Of a stretch of 64,000 bases of DNA, positions 36,028-56,130 are shown piece after piece. Both the position numbers and the translations under genes were made by a program. This stretch comes from Paralichthys olivaceus. Lineage: Eukaryota; Chordata; Actinopteri; Pleuronectiformes; Paralichthyidae. The stretch is from the NCBI RefSeq assembly GCF_024713975.1, contig NC_091107.1:15055501-15119500 (forward strand), given 5' to 3'. Under the pieces are notes generated by a model that saw nothing but the letters and a program-made list of their open reading frames with translations, was not told where the DNA came from and searched no databases. Positions within the stretch are counted from its first letter, which is position 1. Each line of letters opens with the position of its first letter.

Positions 36028-39000
36028 GTGAGTTACAATTTCCTGGCGACTTCTAGAGCAACACCTCCCCGAAAGCCTGAGCTTACATCAGCTTCTTTAA
36101 TTTGAGATAACACCCTCGTCCTCTCCGGTCCTGCCCCGTGATAGCCGCTCTCCTCCGGTAAGAGCTGCGGGTCTGCAGAGTAAACAGATAGTTTCCTGTC
36201 TATAAAACTTGCATGGTTTTTGTCGTTAGCCGGCTAGCTTTAGCTGCATCTTTCATGTAGCCCACTGAGGTCCTGGAATACTGAAGTGAAGAAGTGTTAA
36301 CTCGTGTGGCTGGAGAACTGCTAGTCTGCTATTCAGAGACACAACTAAGCTGGCGTAGAGAGTAACTAGTAATTCAGCATGGGTGCTCATTTCTGTGTGT
36401 GGGCTTCAGCTCCACGTTTTTCTCGGGATTTACACTTTGGGGATGTGACACACGCTTAATAGCGAGTTAGTTCGTTTTCTCTGCCGCCTCTCACCGGAGG
36501 GAGGAAGCCGCACAGGTGGAGCCCGATCATGAATGAGCCACACATCAACACAGACACAGTGTAGGTGCACAAGCTGGAGCTGTAACAGGTCTTTAACTGC
36601 TCCAGGCGTGTGCTTCCTCACTGTTTGCTCGTGTGATGATAGATCACGTTCCTCTTTTAACTTGTTGACTCTTTATATGATGACGGGGCGGTTCTAGTAA
36701 ATGTTTTACCCTCAGTTAAATAGATCTGCCTCTCCCTCTCCGGTGTGCCATGTTTCTGCGATATGGTACATGTGCAAAGTGGAGTTTCATAAGTTGATGT
36801 AAGAAAGAGATCCTCCAAAAGAATAGTTATTATGTGATCTTTATTTAAGTGAGTGTTAGAAAGTGCTGCGAAGGGAAGGTGGTTGTTTTAAGACTGAAGG
36901 GAGTAGCCTGTGTACTTACTCGTATGTGTAGAACAGTGTTTTATGTGCATGTTGTTTTGCAGCTCTGAATGATTTAGCAGATTTTTCCTTTAGACCCATC
37001 TGGGGCTCTACCACGTCCAGCACATGCACATCTGGGATCCTAATTCAGGATCACTGTTTAAGCTGTTTTGGACAACAAGGTTGTGTGATATGTGATAGCA
37101 CCAGAAAAGCCCACATTTATATTTGCTCAATATTGTGACCTGGAACATGAATCATGTTGTGAATACAGTTGCTCATCCAAGGTTGGTATTTACTGGTCAG
37201 CATTTCTTACTGTCTGCCCCTGGTTAAAGTCTCCTCATGCTTCTTCAGTGGTATATTAAGATGAATAGGTGATTTAACAAATGGTGATTCCTAAAGACAA
37301 ATATAATAAGTCCATATTTGCACCAGGAGTCTGGAGACAATGTTTTACTCATTGTGTCATCACTGGAAAAAGTGTTTGTACCTCCTTTGTTGGAAAAGAG
37401 AAAAAGCTGTAGCTCATCCCCGCTTGTCACTGATGTGATCTGTGAGGTCATTTTTGCCCTTGTGTGTGCATGTATGGTGTATACAGCAGCTTCAGTAGGT
37501 AAAAGAGGAACCAAGAACCAAAATGAGAGCACCTTACTGTCGCTCTGTTAAATACAGACATGATGGGTCTGATGCTATCTCGACAAGGACTAACCAGACA
37601 GTCGAGGAGGAAGGGAGTGAGCCTGTGTAGCATTTCCTCTTCACACACAATTATCTGCGCCAATGAACAGGTTTCCCCGCTTCCTGTGCTGTCAGGAATT
37701 TTCACAGGTGCCTTCACCTGGTATCCAGCGCAGTGAGAGCGATTGAGTTACTGGTGAGCTGCACTTGAGCTTGTACATGTCAACTTCATTAAGCATAAAG
37801 GTCATTCCAATTAAAAGTTATATATTTTACAGCAGTTGAGTATCTATAGATGAAATGAAAAAAAAGATGATTTCTTTATGACTTCATGGTCTTTCATGTT
37901 GCTGTAGCTCCACCTATTAGCCTGGTAATGCAAAGATGTACCAAAAAAGGTGAATAATATTTGATCAAATTATTCAAGATTATTGATAAAACAAACTCCT
38001 GTAAAGACATACCACATCAAGAACAGAGTTGAGGTTGAAATTTTGGTAGCAACTTTTTTACTGTTCCATAGTGTATAAAACAATTAATAATGTAATGCAG
38101 TTGCTTCTTTATATTGTGCAGCAAGGAGGGATCCAGTGTCTGATTCAGAGGCACCTCAGCAAAATGCATGCATGAGGAAAGGGTGGTACTTCAGCTAGTG
38201 TGTATTGTGCTGTCTGATTATAAAGTACTTAAAGGGTAATGCTTTACAGTGGTTTGTTGAGTAATGACAAACCCTCATAGGTGTGGCTGCTTACCTGCAG
38301 CGACTGTTTCAGCAACACCTCAGTAACCTGTCCAATGACATTCCTCAGACATGGTGGACGGGGCTTCCTGTGCTCATCCCACTAATAGCACAGGCCTCTT
38401 AATCTTTTTGTATAATTTATTACAGCTCCATCCTTTCATTTGAGGAAAGGTAGAGTACTATAGAGAACAGGTAGCTGTTCACAGTTAGACATAATGTTAG
38501 TTAATGTTTCATTTGACTATTTCCATGATGATTCACCATATTGAGAGCTTTTATAATACCACTACAACCAACCTAGTTGCCGTGCATGCAGCTGTACGAC
38601 TGAGAGATGTGTAAACTACACATACAATATTTGTTGTCGTCACCTCCTCCTTACCTGTCAGCCTGGCTGTTTGTCTTCTCCATGCCACCTGAAAGGGAAA
38701 TAAAGGGCTGTGTTACAGACTGTATGGTGTTTATGAGTCAGTTCGCTCCACATCTGCGGGCAATTGTGCCTGAGTAAAAACGTCCATGTTCTTGCAGACG
38801 ACGTTGGGTGTGTGCACATATGAACTTGACCACATTTGGGAAGGCTGCCCAATCTATTTGTGTGCCTCCCAATTCCCAGGCAACTATGTGGATGAAACAG
38901 TGGCGGGACGGGGTGTGTCAGCTCGGCACATTTAACTCTGGGATCAGCCCCTCCACATCAAATTGACTGAAAGATTCGTCTGAGGTGCTGTTTTTTTGGC

Positions 39001-42000
39001 TCATCGGTCAAAGCTGGTGTTCGGAAAGAAATAGTTGTCCATGGATGATTTCCAGCAGTAAAGTAAGAGCTAAAGGACTGAGCGAGCTTTTGAATCAGGA
39101 GGAAACTACAAAGCAATTCCAGATGCTGTTGTTTTGTTAGTGCTGGATATCACGTGACCTTGATGACTGAAAACCTACTCAGAGGAATGTGTGGATGACT
39201 TGCATTTGTTTTTATTTTGTGTTCCTGCATTCCTATGGATATTTATGGGTCATATTTTCCCCATATTGTTACTTCCACCAAGGTGGTTATGTTTTCACCC
39301 CTGTCCACTCGTCAGCTGGATGGTTTGTTTGTCAGCAAGATTACACAAAGCAACTGAAAGGATTACCACAGAACTTGGTGGAAGGATGTGGTATGGGGAA
39401 GAACAAATTCAATTTTGATGTAGATCCAGATCAGGGGGCAGATCGAGGAATCTTTTTAAACTTTCTTTAACATTGTGAGCTAGGACATTTTTCAACATTT
39501 CCCAGGGAATAATTCAAGGATCTTGACGGAAGAAATCAGGCACATTTAGGGGACTGATATCTATGATATGCAGTTTGATTTACCATAAGGGAACATTGCC
39601 ATTAATTAATAAAAAAATATAGCAGCATCATCCTCATCTATTGGACCCTGCCCTGTGGCTAGGAACTGACATTTCAAGAGTGTATTTGAACTCTATCAGG
39701 AGTATTGATGTGCTTGCAACAAAATTATGAGCCACTTCATTGAGGAGGTTGGTTCTACATTCAGATGAGTGCAGGAATGTCCTCGTCCCTCTGACCACAC
39801 AGACCAGCTGTCAAAGACGGCAACTGCCTGTGGAGCCTGACACTCCACACTCATTTTCTAGCGTTACACAAGATTTATTGGCGCTGTTTGTGACGGTGAT
39901 TACAATCCCTCTATTCTTCTCTACCACCAGGGATACATCTCACATTTGTCCCCCTGCCATCTGTGCCCTTGCTCCATGTACCCCTCTTCTGTTTCCACTC
40001 CGCCTCTGTTGAGGTTGTGACATGGGCTGGCAAATGAGGTCATGTTTGTTGGCCCTTGTAGACGGGCTGACTTCAGCAGCCACATTTCACATCCTTCTGA
40101 GGAGAAGTTAAATATAGCAACACTGGCATTGTCATTTTCCTAATTGTTTAGTCAGGAGTTTGTGCTTTGCCCTGTTTTAGTCGTACTTTGCAGAAGAAAA
40201 ACACGCTGTTCTGTGTGCTTCTTGGAATGGCATTCAAACCTAACGGTTAGTGCTGACACTGAAGCAATAAACCTGCCTTTGTTAATAGAATCCGTTTTCT
40301 ACTACATCTGGCTTCTTTAATCATAGAAGAAATCAGGATTTCTTTTATTCATTTGATGAGAAACTGATTCTATTTTTTTGTGTAAGTGTAATGCTTTGTT
40401 GAAGAGATACAAATGGTTGATATATCTGTTGGCCAATATGAGGCTTTTACAGAAATATCTTCATCAGCGTTTTCAATATAAGTGCCAAATATTTGGTTGT
40501 ATATGAGTTTTATTTTAGTTTCGTTGGGTTCAGTTTATCTCAACAGTTTTTTGGGTGAAAGGAGTTGGAAGAAGCAACATGCATATTTATAATTATAAAG
40601 TTTATGGTTTAAATGTAAAATATCAAGACTCTGCTTTGCCATAAAGGTTTGATAATGACATCTTAGGAATTATTGCCTTTTTTATGTACGTATCAGTATC
40701 TGTTTGTTGTTTCTCTTTCTGAAAGATGATCGCTCACCTCAGAGGTGGATTACTTTTAAATACCTACAATCAGGTGACACACGATCCATTTGACTGACTG
40801 GACATTCAGCTACTCCCTAATATGGTTTTACTCATGTTGTATCGTGGAAACCAAACCGGCCTTGCCCAGGATTTCTGACTATACGCTCAGAAAAATCCAC
40901 AGTCTGTACTTTAAATCAGGAAACGGGAACCAGGCACACACTTCTGCCTGGAAAAAGTCTGCCACACAAACCTCATCTTTGTTGTCTGAACACTTATGTT
41001 AAAGAGAGGAATGCCATCATACCAGTTCAGCCTTGGAGAGCGAGGCAGCACCCCCTGCTCACCTCTCTGTGAGCTAGGCTCGATTTACCCAGGCCTCATG
41101 CATTCCTCCGCCACGACAGAACGGGAAGGAGGTTCTCAGAGGAATTTCTTATTTTCAGTGATTTTCGGATCGTTGCTTTGCCTCAGAGGAGTTTGGGAAC
41201 ACTGTGTTTTCGTTCAAGAAAAATAAGGCAAGACTCACTGGTCTTGTTTTGTGACTCTAGTCTTTACACATTGAAATGAATCTCTCTCCCACGTGAGGAC
41301 ACTTTTCTCAGCTACAGTTTAAAAACATACAGCCCAAAGGAGCTTCATGATAATCCAACATCTTTACTTTATAGAGAAGCAGCTCTCATAAGAGAAACAC
41401 AAAATTGACAAAGATGTTATGTTGATGCATAAAACTGTTAGTTTAGCTCACTTTGCATGATGCCAATTATTTTAGTAGTAAAATAAAATCATTGTTTGAT
41501 TATTAGAGCAGGAAAAAGATTAAGAAATAACAGTTACATTGATTTGTCGATTTGAAGTAGCTGGATGTTAGTAAGGGATGTTAGATCTGGTTCTGACACA
41601 AAACTCAAGAAGCAATCTCAGCCTGCCTCATAGTTATTTCACAACAACACAGGCTCATTACTATACAATAGAACTAACAGGAAATTACTTTGATTATGGG
41701 AGAGAGACATGCTTGGAAAAGGAAAAGAGCCAAAGAGAACAGTAGATATGAACAGCAGGAGAGATAAGAGGATCTGTGAGGAGAGGGGTACATGACAGGA
41801 GCTGTTGGGGGACTTTTGTTGTGCTGTTCTGCATTGAAAGAGAACTTCTCTATTTGCACAGAGGCAGAAGAGTGTAGACCGCTCTGTGATTTTAGCGATC
41901 CAAAGCAGCAGTGAGATGAGACTGGGGGAGTGTAAATTGCTCATGGAAGACGCAGAAGGTTGTAGCAGTCTGGGAAAGTTGCAAGGGTAGAAACTAAGGC

Positions 42001-42086
42001 CGATTAGGCAAGGGGCTTCCTCTCATGTCCAACCTCCTGTTATTTCAAGAACCCGCTGATGACTCTGCCCTTTTTTCTCTCTGCAG
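36028..42086. other. First intron of pls3 (about 6.1 kb)
   Basis: A long 5' intron, usual for plastin genes and a common place for enhancers. It contains repeat copy B (39271-39585). I saw no other exon or gene. Short open frames on both strands lack family signatures. Confidence 0.5.
39271..39585 (+). repeat. Interspersed short repeat, copy B
   Basis: Starts acttccaccaaggtggttat and contains tttgtttgtcagcaagatta, gaacttggtggaaggatg, gatccagatcagggggcaga and gggaataattcaaggatctt. The 3' inverted arm (ccttggtggaagt type) is missing, so the copy is 3' truncated. Confidence 0.75.
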
Positions 42087-42130
42087 TCGCACCTTTTTCT
42101 GCCTGACCACCTCAGGTCAATCACAGAAAA

Positions 42131-51178
<9,048 letters not shown>

Positions 51179-52160
51179 GAGACTGGCTGGGATCAGTGTG
51201 ACACTTACTTAACTTGTACCCACAAGCCATTAGAGTTTTAAAAGAGCTCCCCCAACTGAAGGAAATGAAGAATGGTTTTCTATTTGAATGAGAATGATGA
51301 AGTCAGAATCATTTGCATGTGTCCCTGCCTCTTTTGACTAACAGAGGTGTTTACTAAAGAATGATGTGCTGTCCTCTTTATTTAAAAATCCAAAATACTA
51401 AATTTTCGAAAACAGATGGGTCTCGTGTTACAGGCAACAACTTGTTACTTTCAATATCCAGAACTCTTAAATAATGTTTGTTTTTTTAAGCGAATATGCA
51501 TATTTCCAGCTGCAAGGTTGTTTACATATTTTTACTCAGACTGATAAAGTAAATTATATCCTTGACTAAGCAACACACATTCCTGAATTCAATGCTGATG
51601 AAAGAAATGCTGACAAGGCCAAAAAAAAAAAAAAGAGAGTTGGAGTTGAGATGTTTGGGTGCAGCACACGTCAAAAAACACCCAAACATTCACTCTCATA
51701 TAATGAAGTACAAGCATGTCTTAATAACTGGCACTATAAACTTCATACTTCTACATATCTGCATACAGAAGCCTTAAGGTGGAATGACACTAATAACCAG
51801 CCTGGTATGCTGTCTGGATGCTTGTTTCTTGGGATTATTTTGTGAGGTAAATGTGTTTTTGGGGTGTCTGGTGTATTTTCTTTGTTTTTTACTTTGGTCT
51901 GTTATGTTGGATGAGAAGCAGGCTGACTGGACTCTCCTGGCTTCTGCTTTGCATTCTTGTCTTAAAGATGACATGTACTTGAGCATTGAGGTTTTTTCCC
52001 CCTTATTTTGTATCCAACATTAGCAAATATAAACAGTAAGTTAATTCCAGGTAGCTTTGTAATAGTCTATGACAATGACCAAATTGTATTTGGTCTCATG
52101 TTCATATCTACTCAAGTGCTTTACATGTAACAATAAATATGACTTTGAAAAACTGCTTGT
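51179..52160 (+). other. pls3 3' UTR
   Basis: AT-rich sequence following the stop codon, as expected for the long plastin-3 3' UTR. It contains several small open frames without signatures. It probably ends after the AATAAA at 52132. Confidence 0.5.
52132..52137 (+). terminator. Candidate polyadenylation signal of pls3
   Basis: AATAAA about 950 bases after the pls3 stop, followed within 30 bases by a TG-rich stretch (cttgtgtgtctc) as expected downstream of a cleavage site. Confidence 0.5.
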
Positions 52161-52265
52161 GTGTCTCATCTTCAGACCAGATAGTGCATCAGCTTTTTTC
52201 TTTACAGTGCATAGAAAAAAAATATAATGTTGCAACACTCAAATTTAAACTAGAATGATTCTCAA

Positions 52266-52510
52266 CAGAGCACAACCTCTACCAAGGCCCAGCTGTCTCC
52301 TTATGAAACCACTTCGAAATTCACTAGATCCAGATTTTTATTTCATAAAAAAATTTTCATCTGAGAAATTGAGGAAATGTATATATCTCCCAATGTTAAT
52401 CTCCACTCACTAATCCAGCTCTGCACCAAATTTGATAAAATATCAATTTGTATCATGTTGTCGTGATAATGTCTTTTTGCATAATCCTGCTCACCAACAG
52501 ACCAAAACAT
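52266..52510 (-). repeat. Interspersed short repeat, copy E
   Basis: Reverse-complement copy downstream of pls3. It opens on the plus strand with aacctctaccaaggcccag and ttatgaaacca, and closes with cataatcctgctcaccaaca. It matches copies A and B read in the opposite orientation. Confidence 0.65.
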
Positions 52511-53870
52511 GTACACATCAATATTGAAATATTTTGCGTCGGCAATAGTTGGAGAAAATCTGGTCAAGACGATAAAATAAACACCATCAATACTGAGCAG
52601 TATCTGTGTGGAGTGATTTAAACATTTGCTCAGGTTTCCAAAGCCGTGGTCCACATGTTAACAGAAAACATTTTGCATCATTGTAAAATTTTAATGAATT
52701 TAAGACTGAAAAAATATTCTTGACCTCAGACACAGAATAACACGGGTTTTATATTTGTAGATTTCTGAATGGACTGAGTCATGTAACTAGATGTTTGCAG
52801 GAGGAATAAATTGACTGTAACTTTAATAAATCATATTTCCATGACAACTGAGCAAACTAACTCCACTGAGGCAGATTGTATGATTGAAAGCTTCACTACA
52901 GCTACTGAATGGACCATGTGGTGACACAGTCAGGTGAGTTTGGAACATCACCACTTTAAAAATCTTTAATAATCTCTGCCTACTTTTACTGATTTTAAGT
53001 TGTCGTATTAGTTTTCCAGATGCTCCATTTAAAGCTTGACTGATGCTTGTCTTTATATCTAAAAAGAAATGTACGACTGAGCCCAGTAATTTATATTTAT
53101 ACTAATAGGAAAAGAAGTGATACAAAAAGTGATACAAGAAATCTTAAAAATAAGTAATAAGATAGGTTTTGTTAATGGAATTCTGAGAAGTTTTAAAGTG
53201 TATCGCTGGATCTTCTTCTTTGTTAACAGCCATGATTCTTGAATAAACAGTCTTGTAGTACATCAGGGGCTTGATAGTGGCAGATTGTAGTTTACTGCTC
53301 ACTGGCCTGAATCTCAGTCACATAGAAAATCCTCTGGGCTCAGCTCCCTCAAGAGTTTCTCATCAGGCTTCGAGATTTCCAAGGATCTGATTAAAAGCTG
53401 AAAGCTGCCAAGCTCAGTCAGACAGCAGGAGGGATGAGGAGGAGGCTGCGTCTCCTGAGGACTCCATTATCTGGAGCTTCAAGCTCCATTTGCATCGGAG
53501 AGTGTGTCAGCGTGGAGTTGGAAAAAAGAGTTTGAATTTAAGTGGATGGAGTCACAAGACCTGAGAACATGCAAATACCCAAACACATCTCTGATGGTTT
53601 TTCATCAAGAGAAGAGGAGAGATCAGACGACAAGTCTCAAATCCAAACTGGAAAAAGATTAGAATGAACCAGGATAACACAGTTTGTCACTAATAAGGAA
53701 ATATTATATAGATGTATATTACAGAAAATATACAGCCAACAGTCGAATAAACTGTATTCAGATCTAACCAACACAACAATGTAGGTCTTTAAATACTTGA
53801 CTACAGGTGCTGAGGCTGGGGAGGTGGAGCCAGTTTTCATCATATGTGGTGAAGCTGTTGAATAGTGGTT
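52511..53870. other. Intergenic spacer
   Basis: No exon, RNA gene or named repeat recognised. Confidence 0.45.
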
Positions 53871-53879
53871 TCAGGGTTG

Positions 53880-54390
53880 CACACACCCCATCTATTTTAG
53901 AATCTTTACACTGATCACCTGTATTCATTTTGTATTCATTTCAAAACTCTTTTATTTGTTTATAATGCACTGTATGGATCATGCATCAGAAATGTTTGTG
54001 GTTGATGAATCAGCCTCTCAGATCCTCTGGTTCTTCTTTTTTAGTTTTTTCACGAAGAGGAAACCAGAACATTCGATGATGCTTCTTTTAGCCATGATGT
54101 TCCAGCCTCTCAGAGGATCTGAGACTGGAAGGATGGAAATTACAAACCCACCCATGATGTCTGGGTATTATGTAATGTGTTTGATTTCATTATTTATATT
54201 TATTCTCTATCACTATCTATTCTATTCTAAATTGTTGTGTTAAATGTTCTATACTTAACTATCTTAACTGTCTTTTTGTTCTCTTTTCTAATATTGATTG
54301 GCATGGTCTGCATTAATCTCTAAATCTACATTTTTAATATCCTATGTTTTGCCCATCCCCTGTAAAGTAAATGAAGACAATAAAGTAGGA
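53880..54390 (+). mobile_element. Probable decayed LINE 3' end
   Basis: Reads like the end of a fish L2/Rex-type polymerase and its 3' UTR. It has caaaactcttttatttgttt then ataatgcactgtatgg, a cagatcctctggttcttctt block, pieces translating to TRTFDDASFSH, and gcctctcagaggatctgaga, followed by a T-rich 3' UTR ending gacaataaagtagg. Stops and frameshifts abound. Family assignment rests on memory of similar fish elements. Confidence 0.4.
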
Positions 54391-54468
54391 ACTTGTTTTT
54401 AAGGAAATGTATACATAAAATATTTTATAGGGCCAAGATGTGATATAAATATTAAAGTCCAGGGTGTC

Positions 54469-54501
54469 TAAAGCTGAATTAAAGCTGAATTAAAGCTGAA
54501 T
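54469..54501. repeat. Three tandem copies of an 11-base unit
   Basis: taaagctgaat repeated exactly three times in a row, just upstream of the broken secreted-protein-like sequence. Confidence 0.9.
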
Positions 54502-54526
54502 AACCTTCCACCAGTGGGATAACCTG

Positions 54527-54917
54527 TTGAAGTGGCTGCTTGCTTTGTGCTGTGTCTCTCTGCTCTCCAGTGTAAGAGCGCAGCGGAGGAGAGGCACCGC
54601 CAGGAGGTCGTCCCAGAAGACTCCTCAGTCTGAAGCTGACATCTGGGCTCTCAACCATTCAGAGGTTTCTCTGTCCTGCCTGCTGTCCCCTCCCTGGCTG
54701 AGCTCAGTCCAGCCCAGGTGGACCACGTGTTCATTACTAAGCTGAAGAGGAAGAGGGGAACACACTTTAGAAAGAGTGGCAGGAACGGGACTTTGGATAC
54801 AGTTTGATTTTTACTCTCACAACATCCACTGTGAAGACGGAGGATGGACTGGCCTGGAAGGAGCCGCTCTGGGTGTGTCTGTGAAGGGAACTTACTGTAA
54901 GGAGTTTATTTGAGGAA
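54527..54917 (+). pseudogene. Broken secreted-protein-like sequence, unidentified
   Basis: From 54527 the frame reads (L)KWLLALCCVSLLSSVRAQRRR, a good signal peptide with a cleavage-like VRA site and basic residues, but the first codon is TTG, not ATG. The frame continues about 70 codons to a stop near 54745. A second frame from about 54680 reads LAELSPAQVDHVFITKLKRK and then GTHFRKSGRNGTLDTV before a TGA. A third reads FDFYSHNIHCEDGGWTGLEG and then AALGVSVKGTYCKEF. Three consecutive plausible protein pieces in different frames suggest a single-exon coding sequence with at least two frameshifts or a spliced gene that I failed to join. I do not recognise the family. Confidence 0.35.
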
Positions 54918-56130
54918 ACTGAAGGTAGGAATAAAGATACTGAATGTGGGATCTAATGCACTTTTCAATTTCTTTTGTCTTCTTTTTTTTAACATAAACC
55001 GTACGTATTATTATAATAATGTATATTTGCTTCTTGTGTTAAAAATGAAAGTACTATTTGATTTATACAGAATGTGTTGTCAGTGAAACAAACAGAAACT
55101 TTGTCTCATTATCCATTACATCATTCAAATTAGATCTTATTTGCACTTATAAAGGAAAAAGTATGTTTGGCTTGTTACTGGCATTTTATTTAAAGAGAAA
55201 ACCATAAGAAGAGGTCTATATATTCTTGGAAAGTTTCTAAGTAATACATAATACGATATTAATGATAATAATATGAATTGCCTTGAAAGATAAGATGATG
55301 AATCCATTGTTAATTTTCTATATTGACAGCTTTCTTCTTTTTTACAGTTTGTTGAATTCTTTGTTGCCTGCAGACAAATGACATAAATAAAAATGTAATT
55401 TAAATAAGTCGAATGTCTTTTCCAGTCCACACTTACATTATAAAGATAATAGTCTTTAGGCAGTTGAATAGATTTAAGTTCCAATTTCCCAGCCTCCACT
55501 TATTTGGCTCTCAGGCCCTTATAGCACATACATCCTGGTCTCCTAAGTGATGCGGTTCCTGAGGGAGAGCAGCTGATTGGCTCACTGAGCCGCAGAGCTT
55601 CAGGCCCACTGCGTGTGTGTGTTTTCGTTAATGATCCACCAATTAGTCACACAATGGTAACAGTCGTGTAAGCACCCCGTCACCTGTCTGCGCTGCACCA
55701 GGGTTGACTAAGTGTGTCACTGCCATCATGGTCTCGAGTGGTAGGACGGGGTGGGTTGATGAGGGTGCTGGAAGTGGATTGTGGATAAACTCCCACCACC
55801 TCAATAGTGTATTTCAAGCAATGAATCATCTGCATGTAACTGTGAGTGAGTTTCTCCTTGTATAGTTGCTTCAGTCACCACAGCAACCAGCTGCTGTGTG
55901 ACAGGGCCAGCACGGGGACCGTGGCAGACAGTCCCAGTCGTCCCCTCCGTCCCCTGACTATAATCTGTCATACAAACCATAAACACTGAGGCTGTGAACT
56001 ATAAACACTTCCCTCTCCTGCCAAAGCATCACTGCAGGAGAGGTCATCTGCAAACATGTTGATAAAAACAGTCGGCTGCAGGAGAACATGGCTTTAATGT
56101 GAGCGTTTATCTCCACGGTCAGCTCTGAAG
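54918..56130. other. Upstream region of cnga2
   Basis: No exon supported on either strand. GC content rises between about 55500 and 56130 ahead of the cnga2 start, so the promoter and 5' UTR probably lie there. Short open frames have no signatures. Confidence 0.45.
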
